Under the pieces are notes generated by a model. The model did no database searches, had not been told where the DNA came from, and saw nothing but the letters and a program-made list of their open reading frames with translations. A stretch of DNA of 64,000 nucleotides, from positions 169,910 to 233,909 of the forward strand of contig NZ_PJMC01000006.1 in NCBI RefSeq assembly GCF_002892795.1, in the 5' to 3' direction. The DNA comes from Arthrobacter sp. AFG20 (GTDB lineage Bacteria; Actinomycetota; Actinomycetes; Actinomycetales; Micrococcaceae). Positions 8,254 to 18,399 of this stretch are shown here, piece by piece (within the stretch, counting starts at the first letter, position 1; every line of letters begins with the position of its first letter). Both the position numbers and the translations under genes were made by a program.

Positions 8254-8592
8254 ATGAGTAACACCAGCATGAGCAGCAATGCACTAACCGTCGTCGACCG
8301 CGAAGGCGCCACCCATGACCTTGAATGGGAGCCGGACCAGAGCATGATGGAGGCCCTCCGGGACAACGACCTGCCCGTGCTGGCATCGTGCGGCGGCACC
8401 GCCTCCTGCGCCACCTGCCACGTGTTTTTGGAGCAGGAGGTCTTCGACACCCTGGAGGAACGCAGCGAGGACGAACTCGAGCTCCTCGTGGAGGCCGAGG
8501 GGTACCGGGAGTGCGGCTCGCGACTCTCCTGCCAGGTGGGCTTTAGCCGCGACCTAAACGGGGTCACCGTGACGCTGGCACCCGAGGAGTAA
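8254..8592 (+). CDS. 2Fe-2S ferredoxin, adrenodoxin/putidaredoxin type
   Basis: 112-aa ferredoxin. Cluster ligands are Cys46, Cys52, Cys55 (C-x5-C-x2-C) and Cys93, the spacing of vertebrate-type 2Fe-2S ferredoxins that serve P450s. An extra Cys87 lies close to the last ligand. The start is ATG 8254; an in-frame ATG at 8269 could also serve and would remove a short non-conserved tail. It is the third gene of the P450 electron chain and the end of the catabolic island: the next gene is convergent, 26 nt away. Confidence 0.95.
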   Translation: MSNTSMSSNALTVVDREGATHDLEWEPDQSMMEALRDNDLPVLASCGGTASCATCHVFLEQEVFDTLEERSEDELELLVEAEGYRECGSRLSCQVGFSRDLNGVTVTLAPEE

Positions 8593-8618
8593 AGGCAGTC
8601 CGCGGCCAGGGTCGGGGG

Positions 8619-9293
8619 CTAGCTCCCGGGCGGGTCCGTCACTGTTACCCGCACCGCGCAGGCGTCCGCCGCGGCCTTCTTCAGGACGGCGGCGCGGGGA
8701 TCGGGAACATCAAGGTAGGCCAGGCGCGGCAGGCCGGCCCAAGGCTTCAGGGCAGGCAGTGCCAGGACTTCATCAGCCAGTCCTCGGTCACCGCCGGGGA
8801 GGATGTACTCGAAGGCCTGGCCGCCAAAGATCAGCCGCGCCTGTTCCGCCACCGCCTCCAGCATTGCCTCCGCCTGGTTCGCGCGGCGGCGGGCGAACCG
8901 CTGCTGGGACTGGCCGCCGGCGGCGGTGCGGGACTGCACATACTTGGTGCCGGTTTTGGCGGCAAGGATGGTCCCCTCGCTGGCCACGGCCACGCCGTAT
9001 CCTCCGCGGCGTACCAGGACCAGACCGACCGTGCGCGGCTGGGAAGCCAGTGTAGCCAGTCGTTCCACGAGGCCGGATCCCCGCCCCGGCCGCCCGTCGT
9101 CGGGCCACGGCGCCACCAGCAGTGCGGTGGCGCCGTCCGCGGCAGCCAGCCGTACGCCGTCGTCGTGGTCCTCATATCCAAGGTCACCGTGGCTGGCGGC
9201 GAACCGTTCAACCCAGCCGGCCAACCGCGGACCGGGGACGAACGCGGTCCTGGTGGACGCCGCACGTCCCTGGGTCGGACGGCTGCCTGGCAT
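8619..9293 (-). CDS. acVLRF1 family peptidyl-tRNA hydrolase (Vms1/eRF1-like)
   Basis: 224-aa protein resembling the actinobacterial branch of the Vms1-like release-factor-1 (VLRF1) family. In yeast Vms1, the eRF1-like domain cleaves peptidyl-tRNA on stalled 60S subunits using a glutamine-containing loop. Here the segment KYVQSRTAAGGQSQQRFARR (residues about 115-135) carries the corresponding GGQ-like sequence followed by a basic helix. The actinobacterial members are thought to rescue stalled ribosomes; that role is inferred from family assignment. It is divergent from rarA with a 61-nt shared promoter region and convergent with the P450 operon. No zinc finger or ankyrin region like that of eukaryotic Vms1 is present. 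Confidence 0.75.
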   Translation of the reverse strand: MPGSRPTQGRAASTRTAFVPGPRLAGWVERFAASHGDLGYEDHDDGVRLAAADGATALLVAPWPDDGRPGRGSGLVERLATLASQPRTVGLVLVRRGGYGVAVASEGTILAAKTGTKYVQSRTAAGGQSQQRFARRRANQAEAMLEAVAEQARLIFGGQAFEYILPGGDRGLADEVLALPALKPWAGLPRLAYLDVPDPRAAVLKKAAADACAVRVTVTDPPGS

Positions 9294-9342
9294 TCCGAAT
9301 TCCCTGCTTTCGTGGCCGGATTTTTCCTGCTGATTCTAGAAG

Positions 9343-9354
9343 TAGCCTATCTAT

Positions 9355-9355
<1 letters not shown>
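9343..9355 (+). promoter_or_regulatory. -10 element giving a leaderless rarA transcript
   Basis: TAGCCT at 9343-9348 lies 6 nt before the GTG at 9355, the spacing expected if transcription starts on the first base of the start codon. No Shine-Dalgarno sequence precedes that GTG. The -35 is not convincing. Leaderless transcripts are common in actinobacteria. Confidence 0.45.
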
Positions 9356-10833
<1,478 letters not shown>

Positions 10834-10838
10834 GGTTC

Positions 10839-10847
10839 TGGTAAGCT
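10839..10847 (+). promoter_or_regulatory. Extended -10 promoter upstream of rpsD
   Basis: TGG-TAAGCT (TG at 10839-10840, hexamer 10842-10847) lies just after the rarA stop in a 169-nt gap, implying a leader of about 150 nt. No good -35 is visible, as usual for extended -10 promoters. The leader could hold an S4 autoregulatory structure, but none was demonstrated by eye. Confidence 0.4.
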
Positions 10848-11002
10848 TGATCTTTGTCTGGCAAGGCGCGGACGCACAATCCCACCAATTCACGTTGATG
10901 GGGTTATGCCCTGCGCCCAGTAGCAAAAGGCAGCGGTTGGCCGATGCTCTCCATCTTGGAGGCCAGTAACACTGACACACCGCAGATATTGGAAGGACAC
11001 AA

Positions 11003-11629
11003 GTGGCTAACAACACTCGTGCTCGCCGTACCGCACGCCTCTCGCGTGCACTCGGCATCGCTCTGACCCCCAAGGCCGCCAAGTACATGGAGCGCCGTCC
11101 GTACGGCCCCGGCGAGCATGGTCGTGCCCGCAAGAAGCAGGACTCCGACTACGCCGTACGTCTGCGCGAAAAGCAGCGTCTGCGCGCCCAGTACGGCATC
11201 CGCGAAGCCCAGATGACCCGTGCCTTCGAAGAAGCACGCCGCACCAAGGGCCTGACCGGTGAAAACCTGATCGAACTGCTCGAAATGCGTCTCGACGCCC
11301 TCGTGCTGCGTGCTGGCTTCGCCCGCACCATCGCCCAGGCCCGCCAGCTGGTTGTGCACCGCCACATCCTGGTTGACGGCATCCGCGTTGACCGCCCGTC
11401 GTTCCGCGTCGGCGAAGGCCAGCTCATCCACGTGCACAGCCGCAGCGAGACCATGGTCCCGCTTCAGGTTGCAGCAGCCGGCGCACACCGCGACGTCCTG
11501 CCCGCCGTTCCGGCTTACCTGGACGTCAAGCTGGACGCCCTGCAGGCCCGCCTGGTTCGCCGCCCGAAGCGCTCCGAGGTCCCCGTGACCTGCGAAGAGC
11601 AGCTCGTCGTCGAATTCTACGCACGCTAA
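11003..11629 (+). CDS. rpsD: 30S ribosomal protein S4
   Basis: 208-aa S4, an early 16S-rRNA-binding assembly protein of the 30S subunit. The N-terminal MANNTRARRTARLSRALG and the YGPGEHG segment are typical of this family. The S4 RNA-binding domain spans about 98-160 (LEMRLDALVLRAGFA, LVVHRHILVDG). The N-terminus lacks the Cys4 zinc knuckle seen in some S4 proteins. GTG start with GGAAGGACAC upstream. The gene stands alone rather than with rpsK/rpoA, which is usual in this lineage, and ends in a strong terminator. Confidence 0.97.
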   Translation: MANNTRARRTARLSRALGIALTPKAAKYMERRPYGPGEHGRARKKQDSDYAVRLREKQRLRAQYGIREAQMTRAFEEARRTKGLTGENLIELLEMRLDALVLRAGFARTIAQARQLVVHRHILVDGIRVDRPSFRVGEGQLIHVHSRSETMVPLQVAAAGAHRDVLPAVPAYLDVKLDALQARLVRRPKRSEVPVTCEEQLVVEFYAR

Positions 11630-11642
11630 ATTCCGGCAGCGT

Positions 11643-11684
11643 ATACAAAGAAGCCCGTGGCAAGCGCCGCGGGCTTCTTTGTAT
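11643..11684 (+). terminator. Strong intrinsic terminator of rpsD
   Basis: Very long hairpin: ATACAAAGAAGCCCG pairs perfectly with CGGGCTTCTTTGTAT, extended inward by one G.T and three GC pairs around the 4-nt loop AAGC (about 19 bp). The TTCTTTGT arm serves as the T-rich run. It begins 13 nt after the rpsD stop. Confidence 0.9.
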
Positions 11685-11773
11685 GTAAGGTACTTGGGGG
11701 ACATTTGCGGCTGCAGCAGTTCGGGCGCCGCGCCCCGGTACGGTTCCACGGAGTTTCAAGGAGATGAACGTCT

Positions 11774-12148
11774 ATGTCTGGTGGCGATATTGCCGGCCTG
11801 ATCGCGGCCGGGGTATTTGCGCTCCTGGTCCTGTTGCTAGCTGTGCCCATCCTCAAGCTGGGGCGGGTGTTCGACGAGGTCCGGACATCCATCCGCTCCA
11901 TCAGCGATGGCGCCACCCCGCTCATGGACGAGGTCACCGCAACGGTCTCCACCACCAACCAGCAGCTGCAGAAAGTGGACGGCATTGCCTCCAACGTTTC
12001 GGACGCCTCGGCCAACATCTCTGCGCTGTCCTCCCTCGTGGCCGCGACCGTCGGTTCGCCGCTGATCAAGGTGGCCGCGTTCAGCTACGGCGTCCGCTCC
12101 GCGTTCGCCGCCCGCAAGAAGCCCGCCACCGGCCGCCGCAGCCGCTAA
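11774..12148 (+). CDS. DUF948 domain membrane protein
   Basis: 124-aa protein with one N-terminal transmembrane segment (about residues 7-27, IAGLIAAGVFALLVLLLAVP). A predicted coiled, Ser/Thr-rich stretch resembling chemoreceptor-type helices (about 30-90) follows, then a basic C-terminus (ARKKPATGRRSR). This matches DUF948 proteins, which sit beside alaS in many actinobacteria; their function is unknown. ATG 11774, with GGAGATG about 10 nt upstream. It forms a small operon with the next gene (20-nt gap). Confidence 0.85.
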   Translation: MSGGDIAGLIAAGVFALLVLLLAVPILKLGRVFDEVRTSIRSISDGATPLMDEVTATVSTTNQQLQKVDGIASNVSDASANISALSSLVAATVGSPLIKVAAFSYGVRSAFAARKKPATGRRSR

Positions 12149-12167
12149 GCCCACCCGGAGAACTGAA

Positions 12168-12398
12168 ATGAAACGACTTGTCTGGATGGGAATCGGCGTG
12201 GCCATCGGGGTCATCGCGTTTCGCAAGGTCACTGAGGCGCAGTCCGCGCTCGGTCCCGAAGGCCTGAACCGGGCCGTGGGCCGGCTTGCGGACGGCGTCT
12301 ACGACTTCGCCGACGCCGTCCGCGCCGGCATGCGCGAACGGGAAACGGACCTGCGCGCCGCGTTGGGTGTTGAATCCCAGGACCTCGTCCGCCGCTAA
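12168..12398 (+). CDS. Small conserved membrane protein between DUF948 gene and alaS
   Basis: 76-aa protein: an N-terminal hydrophobic segment (about 5-19, VWMGIGVAIGVIAF) followed by an amphipathic charged tail. The position between a DUF948 gene and alaS is that of the small DUF6167-type proteins of actinobacteria; I make the link from context and size, not a search. CCGGAGAACTGAA precedes the ATG. Function unknown. Confidence 0.75.
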   Translation: MKRLVWMGIGVAIGVIAFRKVTEAQSALGPEGLNRAVGRLADGVYDFADAVRAGMRERETDLRAALGVESQDLVRR

Positions 12399-12504
12399 AC
12401 GCGCGAGAATTAAAACCTGCAGTGCCGTCCAACACCGGGACTGCCTTTGAATCAAACTGTCACGCGCCAGCATGCGTGAACCAAGAAGGGTAAGTAATCA
12501 GCTC

Positions 12505-15183
12505 ATGAAGTCGCAGGAGATCACAAAGCGCTGGGTGGATTTTTTCGTCAGCAAAGGCCACACGGCGGTTTCCTCCGCATCGCTGGTCTCCAGCGACCCC
12601 TCCCTGCTGTTCACGGTTGCCGGCATGGTTCCGTTCATCCCGTACCTGACCGCGCGCGAGGAACCGCCCTACTCCCGGGCCACCAGCGTCCAGAAGTGCA
12701 TCCGCACCGGTGACATTGAGGAAGTGGGCAAGACCGCCCGCCACGGCACCTTCTTCCAGATGTGCGGCAACTTCTCCTTCGGGGACTACTTCAAGGAAGA
12801 CGCCATCAAGTTCGCCTGGGAGCTGCTCACCACGAGCGTTGCCGACGGCGGGTACGGACTTCCGCCTGAGCTGCTCTGGGTGACCGTCTATGAAGAGGAC
12901 GACGAAGCCGAGGAACTCTGGCTCAAGAACACGGGAGTCCCCGCCGAGCGCATCCAGCGCATGGGCAAGTCGGACAACTACTGGTCCACCGGCCAGCCGG
13001 GCCCGGCCGGGCCCTGCTCGGAGATCTACTACGACCGCGGCCCGGCCTACGGCGCCGAGGGCGGACCCATCGCCGACGAGAACCGCTACGTGGAGATCTG
13101 GAACCTCGTGTTCATGCAGTACCAGATCGACAACGTCCGCTCGAAGGTCGAGTTCGACATCATGGGCGAACTGCCCAAGAAGAACATCGACACCGGCCTG
13201 GGCATGGAACGCCTCGCCATGATCCTGCAGGACGTCGAGAACATGTACGAGACCGACCAGGTGCGCCCGGTCATTGACATGGCCGCCAAGCTCTCGGGCA
13301 GGGAATACACCTCCGCCGAGACCGAGGATGACCCGCACCACACCGATGACGTCCGCATGCGCGTTGTTGCTGACCACATCCGGTCCTCCCTGATGCTCAT
13401 CGCCGACGGCGTCACGCCCTCCAACGAAGGCCGCGGCTATGTGCTGCGACGCCTCATCCGCCGCGCGGTCCGCTCCATGCGCCTGCTGGGCGTGGAACAG
13501 GCCTGCCTGCCGGACCTGCTGCCCGCCTCGCGCGACGCCATGAAGGGCGTGTACCCCATCGTGGACACGGACTTCGACCGCATCAGCCGGATCGCCTACG
13601 CCGAAGAGAAGGCGTTCCTGCGCACCATCGCCTCCGGCACCGCCCGCCTTGAGGATGCCGTCAACGTATCCAAGGCTGCCGGGCGTCCCCTCTCCGGCGC
13701 CGACGCGTTCGCGCTGCACGACACCTACGGCTTCCCGATCGACCTGACGCTGGAAATGGCCGAGGAAGCCGGCCTGAAGGTGGACGAGCCCGAGTTCCGC
13801 AAGCTCATGCTCGAGCAGCGCCAGCGCGCCCAGGCCGACGCCAAGGGCAAGAAGGGCGGCCACGCCGACCTTTCCGCCTTCCAGGAGCTGCTGGCAGAAG
13901 GCGAAACCGTCTTCACCGGCTACACCGACCTCGAGGGCGAGTCCCGGGTTCGCGGCATACTCAGCCGCGGCAGCAAGGTGTCCCAGGCAGCCACCGGCGA
14001 TGAAATCGAACTCGTGCTCGCCGAGACCCCGTTCTACGCCGAGGCCGGCGGCCAGGCAGCCGACACCGGGCTGATCACCGGCGACGGCTTCGTCGTCGAG
14101 GTCCTGGACGTCCAGCGTCCGATCAAGGGCCTGAGCGTGCACAAGGCCATCGTCCGCGAGGGCGAGATCGCCTCCGACGCACTGGTCCGTGCCGCGGTGG
14201 ACCGCGAACGGCGCCACGCTGCAGAGCAGGCACACACCGGAACGCACATCGTGCACGCGGCGCTGCACCAGATCCTCGGCCCGCAGGCCACCCAGCGCGG
14301 TTCGTTCAACAAGGCCGGATACCTCCGGTTCGACTTCGCCTGGGGCGAAGGGCTGAGCGCCGCCACCAAGTCCGAGGTCGAGGAAGTCTCCAACCTCGCC
14401 ATCCGCAACAACTTCCAGGTGGACACCAAGGTCATGGGCCTCGCCGAGGCCAAGGCCCTCGGCGCCATGGCGCTGTTCGGCGAGAACTACGGCAGCGAGG
14501 TCCGGGTTGTGGAGATCGACGGCGCGTGGTCCCGCGAGCTGTGCGGCGGCACCCACGTGTCCAACACCTCCCTGATCGGCAGCCTGTCCCTGCTAGGCGA
14601 GCAGTCCGTCGGATCCGGAAACCGCCGGGTCGAGGCGTTCGTCGGCATGGACGCCTTCCGGCACCTGGCCGCCGAACGCGCGCTCGTGACCGAACTCACC
14701 GAGATGCTCAAGGTGCCCTCCGGGCAGCTGGCGGACCGCATCTCCGCGACCCTTACCAAGCTGAAGGCCACCGAAAAGGAACTCGAGCGGCTCCGCAAGG
14801 AACAGCTCGCGGCCGCTGCGGCCCAGCTCGCCGGAACCGCCGTGGACGCCGCCGGCGTCCGGGTCATCGCGCACGACGCCGGCCAGGTCAGCGGTGCCGA
14901 CGATATCCGCGGCCTCGCCCTGGACCTGCGCAACCGGCTCGGATCCGTTGCCTCCACAGTTGCCGTTGCCGGCGTCAGCAACGACCGCCCGGTCATCCTG
15001 GTGGCCACCAACGAAGCCGCCCGTGAAGCCGGAGTCAAGGCCGGCGCGCTGGTCCGGCTCGCTGCCGGGATCCTCGGCGGCGGCGGTGGCGGCAAGGACG
15101 ACGTGGCCCAAGGCGGCGGCACCGACGCCTCCAAGGTCGGTGCCGCACTGTCCGCCGTCGTCGATGCCATCACCAGGCGCTAA
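12505..15183 (+). CDS. alaS: Alanine--tRNA ligase
   Basis: 892-aa class II synthetase that charges tRNA-Ala. Order: N-terminal catalytic domain with motif 1-3 elements (about 1-240), tRNA-recognition region, editing domain with zinc-type HTGTH (about 577-581) and CGGTH (about 680-684), a coiled-coil linker near 750-775, and the C-Ala domain with a glycine-rich GGGGGGKDDVAQGGG end. The ATG at 12505 (MKSQEITKRW) matches the family start; the frame runs 11 codons further upstream to another ATG without homology. AAGGG is about 14 nt upstream, rather far. It is followed 6 nt later by ruvX, as in many actinobacteria. Confidence 0.97.
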   Translation: MKSQEITKRWVDFFVSKGHTAVSSASLVSSDPSLLFTVAGMVPFIPYLTAREEPPYSRATSVQKCIRTGDIEEVGKTARHGTFFQMCGNFSFGDYFKEDAIKFAWELLTTSVADGGYGLPPELLWVTVYEEDDEAEELWLKNTGVPAERIQRMGKSDNYWSTGQPGPAGPCSEIYYDRGPAYGAEGGPIADENRYVEIWNLVFMQYQIDNVRSKVEFDIMGELPKKNIDTGLGMERLAMILQDVENMYETDQVRPVIDMAAKLSGREYTSAETEDDPHHTDDVRMRVVADHIRSSLMLIADGVTPSNEGRGYVLRRLIRRAVRSMRLLGVEQACLPDLLPASRDAMKGVYPIVDTDFDRISRIAYAEEKAFLRTIASGTARLEDAVNVSKAAGRPLSGADAFALHDTYGFPIDLTLEMAEEAGLKVDEPEFRKLMLEQRQRAQADAKGKKGGHADLSAFQELLAEGETVFTGYTDLEGESRVRGILSRGSKVSQAATGDEIELVLAETPFYAEAGGQAADTGLITGDGFVVEVLDVQRPIKGLSVHKAIVREGEIASDALVRAAVDRERRHAAEQAHTGTHIVHAALHQILGPQATQRGSFNKAGYLRFDFAWGEGLSAATKSEVEEVSNLAIRNNFQVDTKVMGLAEAKALGAMALFGENYGSEVRVVEIDGAWSRELCGGTHVSNTSLIGSLSLLGEQSVGSGNRRVEAFVGMDAFRHLAAERALVTELTEMLKVPSGQLADRISATLTKLKATEKELERLRKEQLAAAAAQLAGTAVDAAGVRVIAHDAGQVSGADDIRGLALDLRNRLGSVASTVAVAGVSNDRPVILVATNEAAREAGVKAGALVRLAAGILGGGGGGKDDVAQGGGTDASKVGAALSAVVDAITRR

Positions 15184-15189
15184 CGAACC

Positions 15190-15792
15190 GTGACTTCTTC
15201 TGCTCAGCCGCACGACCACCCCCGGGGCATCAAACTGGGGGTGGACGTGGGGACCGTCCGCGTTGGCGTCGCCATCTGCGACCGGGACGAGATCCTGGCC
15301 ACACCGCTGAAGACGCTGGACCGCAATCCCAAGAAGAATTTGGACGTCCGGATCATTGCCGCCCTGGCCGCGGACCGGGGAGCCGTGCAGATATTTGTGG
15401 GCCTGCCGCGGACCATGAAAGGCGAGGAACACGCCTCAGCCCGCATGGCCACGGAGTACGCACAGTTGCTGGCTGACGCGCTGGAGCGGGCCGGTTCGGA
15501 CGTCCCGGTACACCTGGTTGACGAGCGGCTCAGCACTGTCACGGCCCATCGCAGCCTTCACGAAGCTGGCATGAGCAGCAAAAATCACCGTAAAGTGGTG
15601 GATCAGGTTGCGGCTGCAGGAATCTTGCAGCACGCCATCGACATGCAAAAAGCCAGGGGAACGGATGTGGGGAGCCGTGTGCGCGCGCTTCCCCGTACGG
15701 GGCTGCCCGGACACGCCGCCGCAACAGAAACTGCTGCACGGCCGTCTCCGGAAAAGGAAACACGATCTTCAGAGGATGGAAAGCTACAGTGA
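15190..15792 (+). CDS. ruvX: Holliday junction resolvase-like protein RuvX (YqgF)
   Basis: 200-aa RNase H-fold protein of the YqgF/RuvX family, implicated in 16S rRNA 5'-end processing and possibly junction resolution. The DVGTVRVGVA strand (about 19-28) carries the first catalytic Asp, and LVDERLSTVTA (about 112-122) the family's DERLST signature. A further Asp lies near KVVDQVAA. Typical length is about 140-155 aa; a roughly 45-residue hydrophilic tail after the conserved domain is an extension. GTG start. Its stop overlaps the mltG start (GTGA). Confidence 0.93.
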   Translation: MTSSAQPHDHPRGIKLGVDVGTVRVGVAICDRDEILATPLKTLDRNPKKNLDVRIIAALAADRGAVQIFVGLPRTMKGEEHASARMATEYAQLLADALERAGSDVPVHLVDERLSTVTAHRSLHEAGMSSKNHRKVVDQVAAAGILQHAIDMQKARGTDVGSRVRALPRTGLPGHAAATETAARPSPEKETRSSEDGKLQ

Positions 15793-17516
15793 GCCCGGTC
15801 AACAGCGACGACTCCTCCGGCGACCCCTTCGCGGACGCCGGACTGCCCCTGACACGCAAGGAGATCCGCGCCCGCGAGAAGGCCGTCACCGCCGAGTCCG
15901 GCGATGCCGTGCCCGAGCAGGCCTACGAGTCCGGTGAAGAGGTGCACGTTGGAGCGGGTTCCGCGCAGCGGACCGGGGCTTCGGCTTCTGACTCTGCTTC
16001 CGGTTCGGACGGTGCCCGGACTGCGGCAACAGCGACACCCGTGGCTGTTCCCGCCGCATCCCCTGTCCCGGAAGCCCACATTCCTGACGCACAGGTTCCC
16101 CCCGCCCACGCTGTACCGGCCGCCGAGGTTCCCGACGCTCCGCCGGTTCCGCCGACCATCCACGACCCCGCCGAACATGGGGAAGCAGCCGTGCCCACGG
16201 GCACTGCCACACATGAAGAAGCGGCATCCGGGGTTCACGGCGTCCAGTCCGAAGACGCGCCGCACTTTGCGGAATTCGCGGATGGCCACCATGGGCCTGA
16301 GGAAGGCGTCCATCATGAGGATGGCCACCACTATGACATCCATCATGACGCAGTAGGCCATGACACCTACGAGGACCATGAGCACTACGAGCAACAGGCC
16401 GTGGGGCACCAGCTCCTGGCCGGCGCCGAAGACGTAGCCACGGTGGCCCGGCCATCCAAGAAAGTCCGGCGCCGGCGCCGCCTCGTGGCGCTGCTGCTGT
16501 CGCTCGCGCTGTTCGTCACCGCCACTGTCGTCGGCGCGCAGTTCCTGAAACCGCTGCTGGGGAACGACAAGCCTGGCGACTTCCCCGGCCCCGGCACCGG
16601 CCAGGTCAAGGTGTCGGTCGATCCGGGCGAAGGTCCGGTGTCCGTTGCTGCCAAGCTCGAAGACGCGAAGGTGGTGGCCAACGCCGACACCTTCATGGCA
16701 GCCCTGACCGCCTCCGGCGGCACCCTGTCGCCGGGGGAGTACGACTTCAAACAGGAAATGAAGAACTCCGATGCCGTCTCCGTACTTCTCAACGAGGGAC
16801 AGGCAAAGGTCATGTACTTCGCCCTCAATGCAGGCCTGCGGATCGATGAATCCCTGCAGGCGATCTCTGAGGGCTCCGGTCTTTCGCTGGCGCAGCTGAA
16901 GGCGCTCAGCGACGCGCCCAAGCAGTTCGGACTGACGGCGAAGGCAAAGAACCTGGAGGGGTTCCTGGCACCGGGGGAGTACCGTTTCCCGCTGGGAACC
17001 ACCGCCAGGGAGATCCTCACCAAACTGGTGAAGACCACCCAGGATGAACTGAAGGCACAGGGCGTCACTGACGCCGCCAAGCAGTATGACGCCGTGACCG
17101 TTGCCAGCATCGTGCAGGCAGAGGGCGGCCAGGCCGAGTACAAGGACGTGGCCGGCGCCATCTACAACCGGCTGAAGCCCACCAACACTGAAACGAATGG
17201 CCTCATCCAGTCGGACGCCACAGTCACGTACGGCCTGGGTAAGAAGACCTTCCACATCGACGAGGCCGAGAAGGCAGACAAGTCCAACCCGTACAACACG
17301 TACGCCATCCAGGGCCTGCCCGCCGGGCCCATCGGATCGCCGGGCAAGAATGCCATCGACGCGGCGGCCAAGCCAAACGACAACGATTACCTGTACTGGG
17401 TGACCATCAACCTCGACACCAAGGAGACGAAGTTCTCCAAGACGCTGGCCGAGCACAACGGCTACGTCGAGCAGTACAATGCCTGGTGCGAGGCCAACCC
17501 GGGCCGCTGCGTATGA
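15789..17516 (+). CDS. mltG: Endolytic murein transglycosylase MltG (YceG-like)
   Basis: 575-aa membrane-anchored lytic transglycosylase that cleaves nascent peptidoglycan strands. The cytoplasmic N-terminus is very long (about 225 residues), Ala/Pro-rich and then strikingly His-rich: 12 His between residues 165 and 207. A basic stop (KKVRRRRR) and one transmembrane helix (about 234-256) follow. The YceG domain fills the rest, with LAPGEYRFP, the catalytic-Glu region ASIVQAEGGQ, and GLIQSDATVTYGLG. The enzymatic part faces outside. GTG start overlapping ruvX by 4 nt; the stop overlaps aroE (ATGA). The His-rich part lies outside the enzyme domain, so its role (metal binding or localisation) is open. 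Confidence 0.93.
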   Translation: MSPVNSDDSSGDPFADAGLPLTRKEIRAREKAVTAESGDAVPEQAYESGEEVHVGAGSAQRTGASASDSASGSDGARTAATATPVAVPAASPVPEAHIPDAQVPPAHAVPAAEVPDAPPVPPTIHDPAEHGEAAVPTGTATHEEAASGVHGVQSEDAPHFAEFADGHHGPEEGVHHEDGHHYDIHHDAVGHDTYEDHEHYEQQAVGHQLLAGAEDVATVARPSKKVRRRRRLVALLLSLALFVTATVVGAQFLKPLLGNDKPGDFPGPGTGQVKVSVDPGEGPVSVAAKLEDAKVVANADTFMAALTASGGTLSPGEYDFKQEMKNSDAVSVLLNEGQAKVMYFALNAGLRIDESLQAISEGSGLSLAQLKALSDAPKQFGLTAKAKNLEGFLAPGEYRFPLGTTAREILTKLVKTTQDELKAQGVTDAAKQYDAVTVASIVQAEGGQAEYKDVAGAIYNRLKPTNTETNGLIQSDATVTYGLGKKTFHIDEAEKADKSNPYNTYAIQGLPAGPIGSPGKNAIDAAAKPNDNDYLYWVTINLDTKETKFSKTLAEHNGYVEQYNAWCEANPGRCV

Positions 17517-18373
17517 GCCTGCGGGCAGCCGTCCTGGGGCACCCCATCGGCCATTCGAAGTCACCGGCGCTCCACCTTGCCGCCTACGCGCGGCTCGGAG
17601 CAGACATCGGCTACAGCGCCATCGATGTGACTGAAGAGTCACTGCCGGCGTTCATGGACTCCGTCCGTGCCGAAGCCGGCTGGCGGGGACTGTCCGTCAC
17701 CATGCCGCTGAAGAAGGCCATGGTCTCCGAGGTGGACGAGGTCCGCGGCGTGGCCCGGGTCCTTGGCGTCATCAACACCGTGGTGTTCGAAGGTGCGGGG
17801 GAGGCCGCCCGGCGCATCGGATATAACACCGACGTCGCGGGGATCGTCAACGCCCTCCGCAACGCCGGAGCCAGTGACGCCCCCGCGGGCGTCATTCTAG
17901 GCGGCGGCGGAACCGCAGCCGCGGCAGTGGCAGCCCTGCGGGAGCTGGGCGCCGTGTCCGTGGACCTGTACGTCCGGAACACCGCCCGGGCCGAAGAAGC
18001 CAAGGCCGCAGCCGCCGGACTCGGCATGGACATCACCGTCCATGCCCTCGAAGGTGCGGTCGAAGCGATGGCCGGTGCCGGCGTCGTAATCTCAACGCTG
18101 CCGCCGCGGGCTGCTGACGGGATGGCGGCAGAGTTGGAAGCACTGGGACGGCGCACTGACGGCGTCCTGCTGGACGTCGCCTACGATCCCTGGCCCAGCC
18201 GGATTGCCGCCGCCTGGCACGCCGGCGGCGGAACAGTGGTTCCCGGCCTTGAGATGCTGCTCTACCAGGCGGTGGAGCAGGTCCGGCATTTCACCGGCCT
18301 GGCAGAGGCCGGCAGTGCCGACGTCATAGATGTGATGTGCGACGCAGTCGGGGCACCCCGGCGGGTGTCCTGA
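17513..18373 (+). CDS. aroE: Shikimate dehydrogenase
   Basis: 286-aa enzyme that reduces 3-dehydroshikimate to shikimate. N-terminal substrate domain: [10 protein letters not shown] (shikimate-binding SKS), MPLKK with the catalytic Lys, and GYNTD with the catalytic Asp. C-terminal nucleotide domain: [10 protein letters not shown] (glycine loop) and VRNTARAEE after beta-2, whose Asn-Thr-x-Arg is typical of NADP-binding AroE. ATG 17513 overlaps the mltG stop by 4 nt and begins directly at the conserved MSLRAAVLG. It is first of four shikimate-pathway genes here. Confidence 0.95.
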   Translation: MSLRAAVLGHPIGHSKSPALHLAAYARLGADIGYSAIDVTEESLPAFMDSVRAEAGWRGLSVTMPLKKAMVSEVDEVRGVARVLGVINTVVFEGAGEAARRIGYNTDVAGIVNALRNAGASDAPAGVILGGGGTAAAAVAALRELGAVSVDLYVRNTARAEEAKAAAAGLGMDITVHALEGAVEAMAGAGVVISTLPPRAADGMAAELEALGRRTDGVLLDVAYDPWPSRIAAAWHAGGGTVVPGLEMLLYQAVEQVRHFTGLAEAGSADVIDVMCDAVGAPRRVS

Positions 18374-18399
18374 CCGCCAGACATGGCAGGATGGTTTTT

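Noticed and set aside
11764..12171. Overlapping 135-codon frame on the DUF948 gene
   Set aside because: Arg/Pro/His-rich alternative frame without domain; the DUF948 frame has a transmembrane helix and fits the conserved neighbourhood.
12399..12504. Possible attenuator before alaS
   Set aside because: No leader peptide with Ala codons and no T-tailed hairpin; the upstream ATG frame simply runs into alaS.
12460..14556. Leftward 698-codon frame over alaS
   Set aside because: Pure antisense shadow of the alanyl-tRNA synthetase; no start signal or homology.
15603..17642. Leftward 679-codon frame over ruvX/mltG
   Set aside because: Antisense shadow; its Cys/Val/Gly-rich composition reflects the reverse complement of the Ala/His-rich MltG N-terminus.
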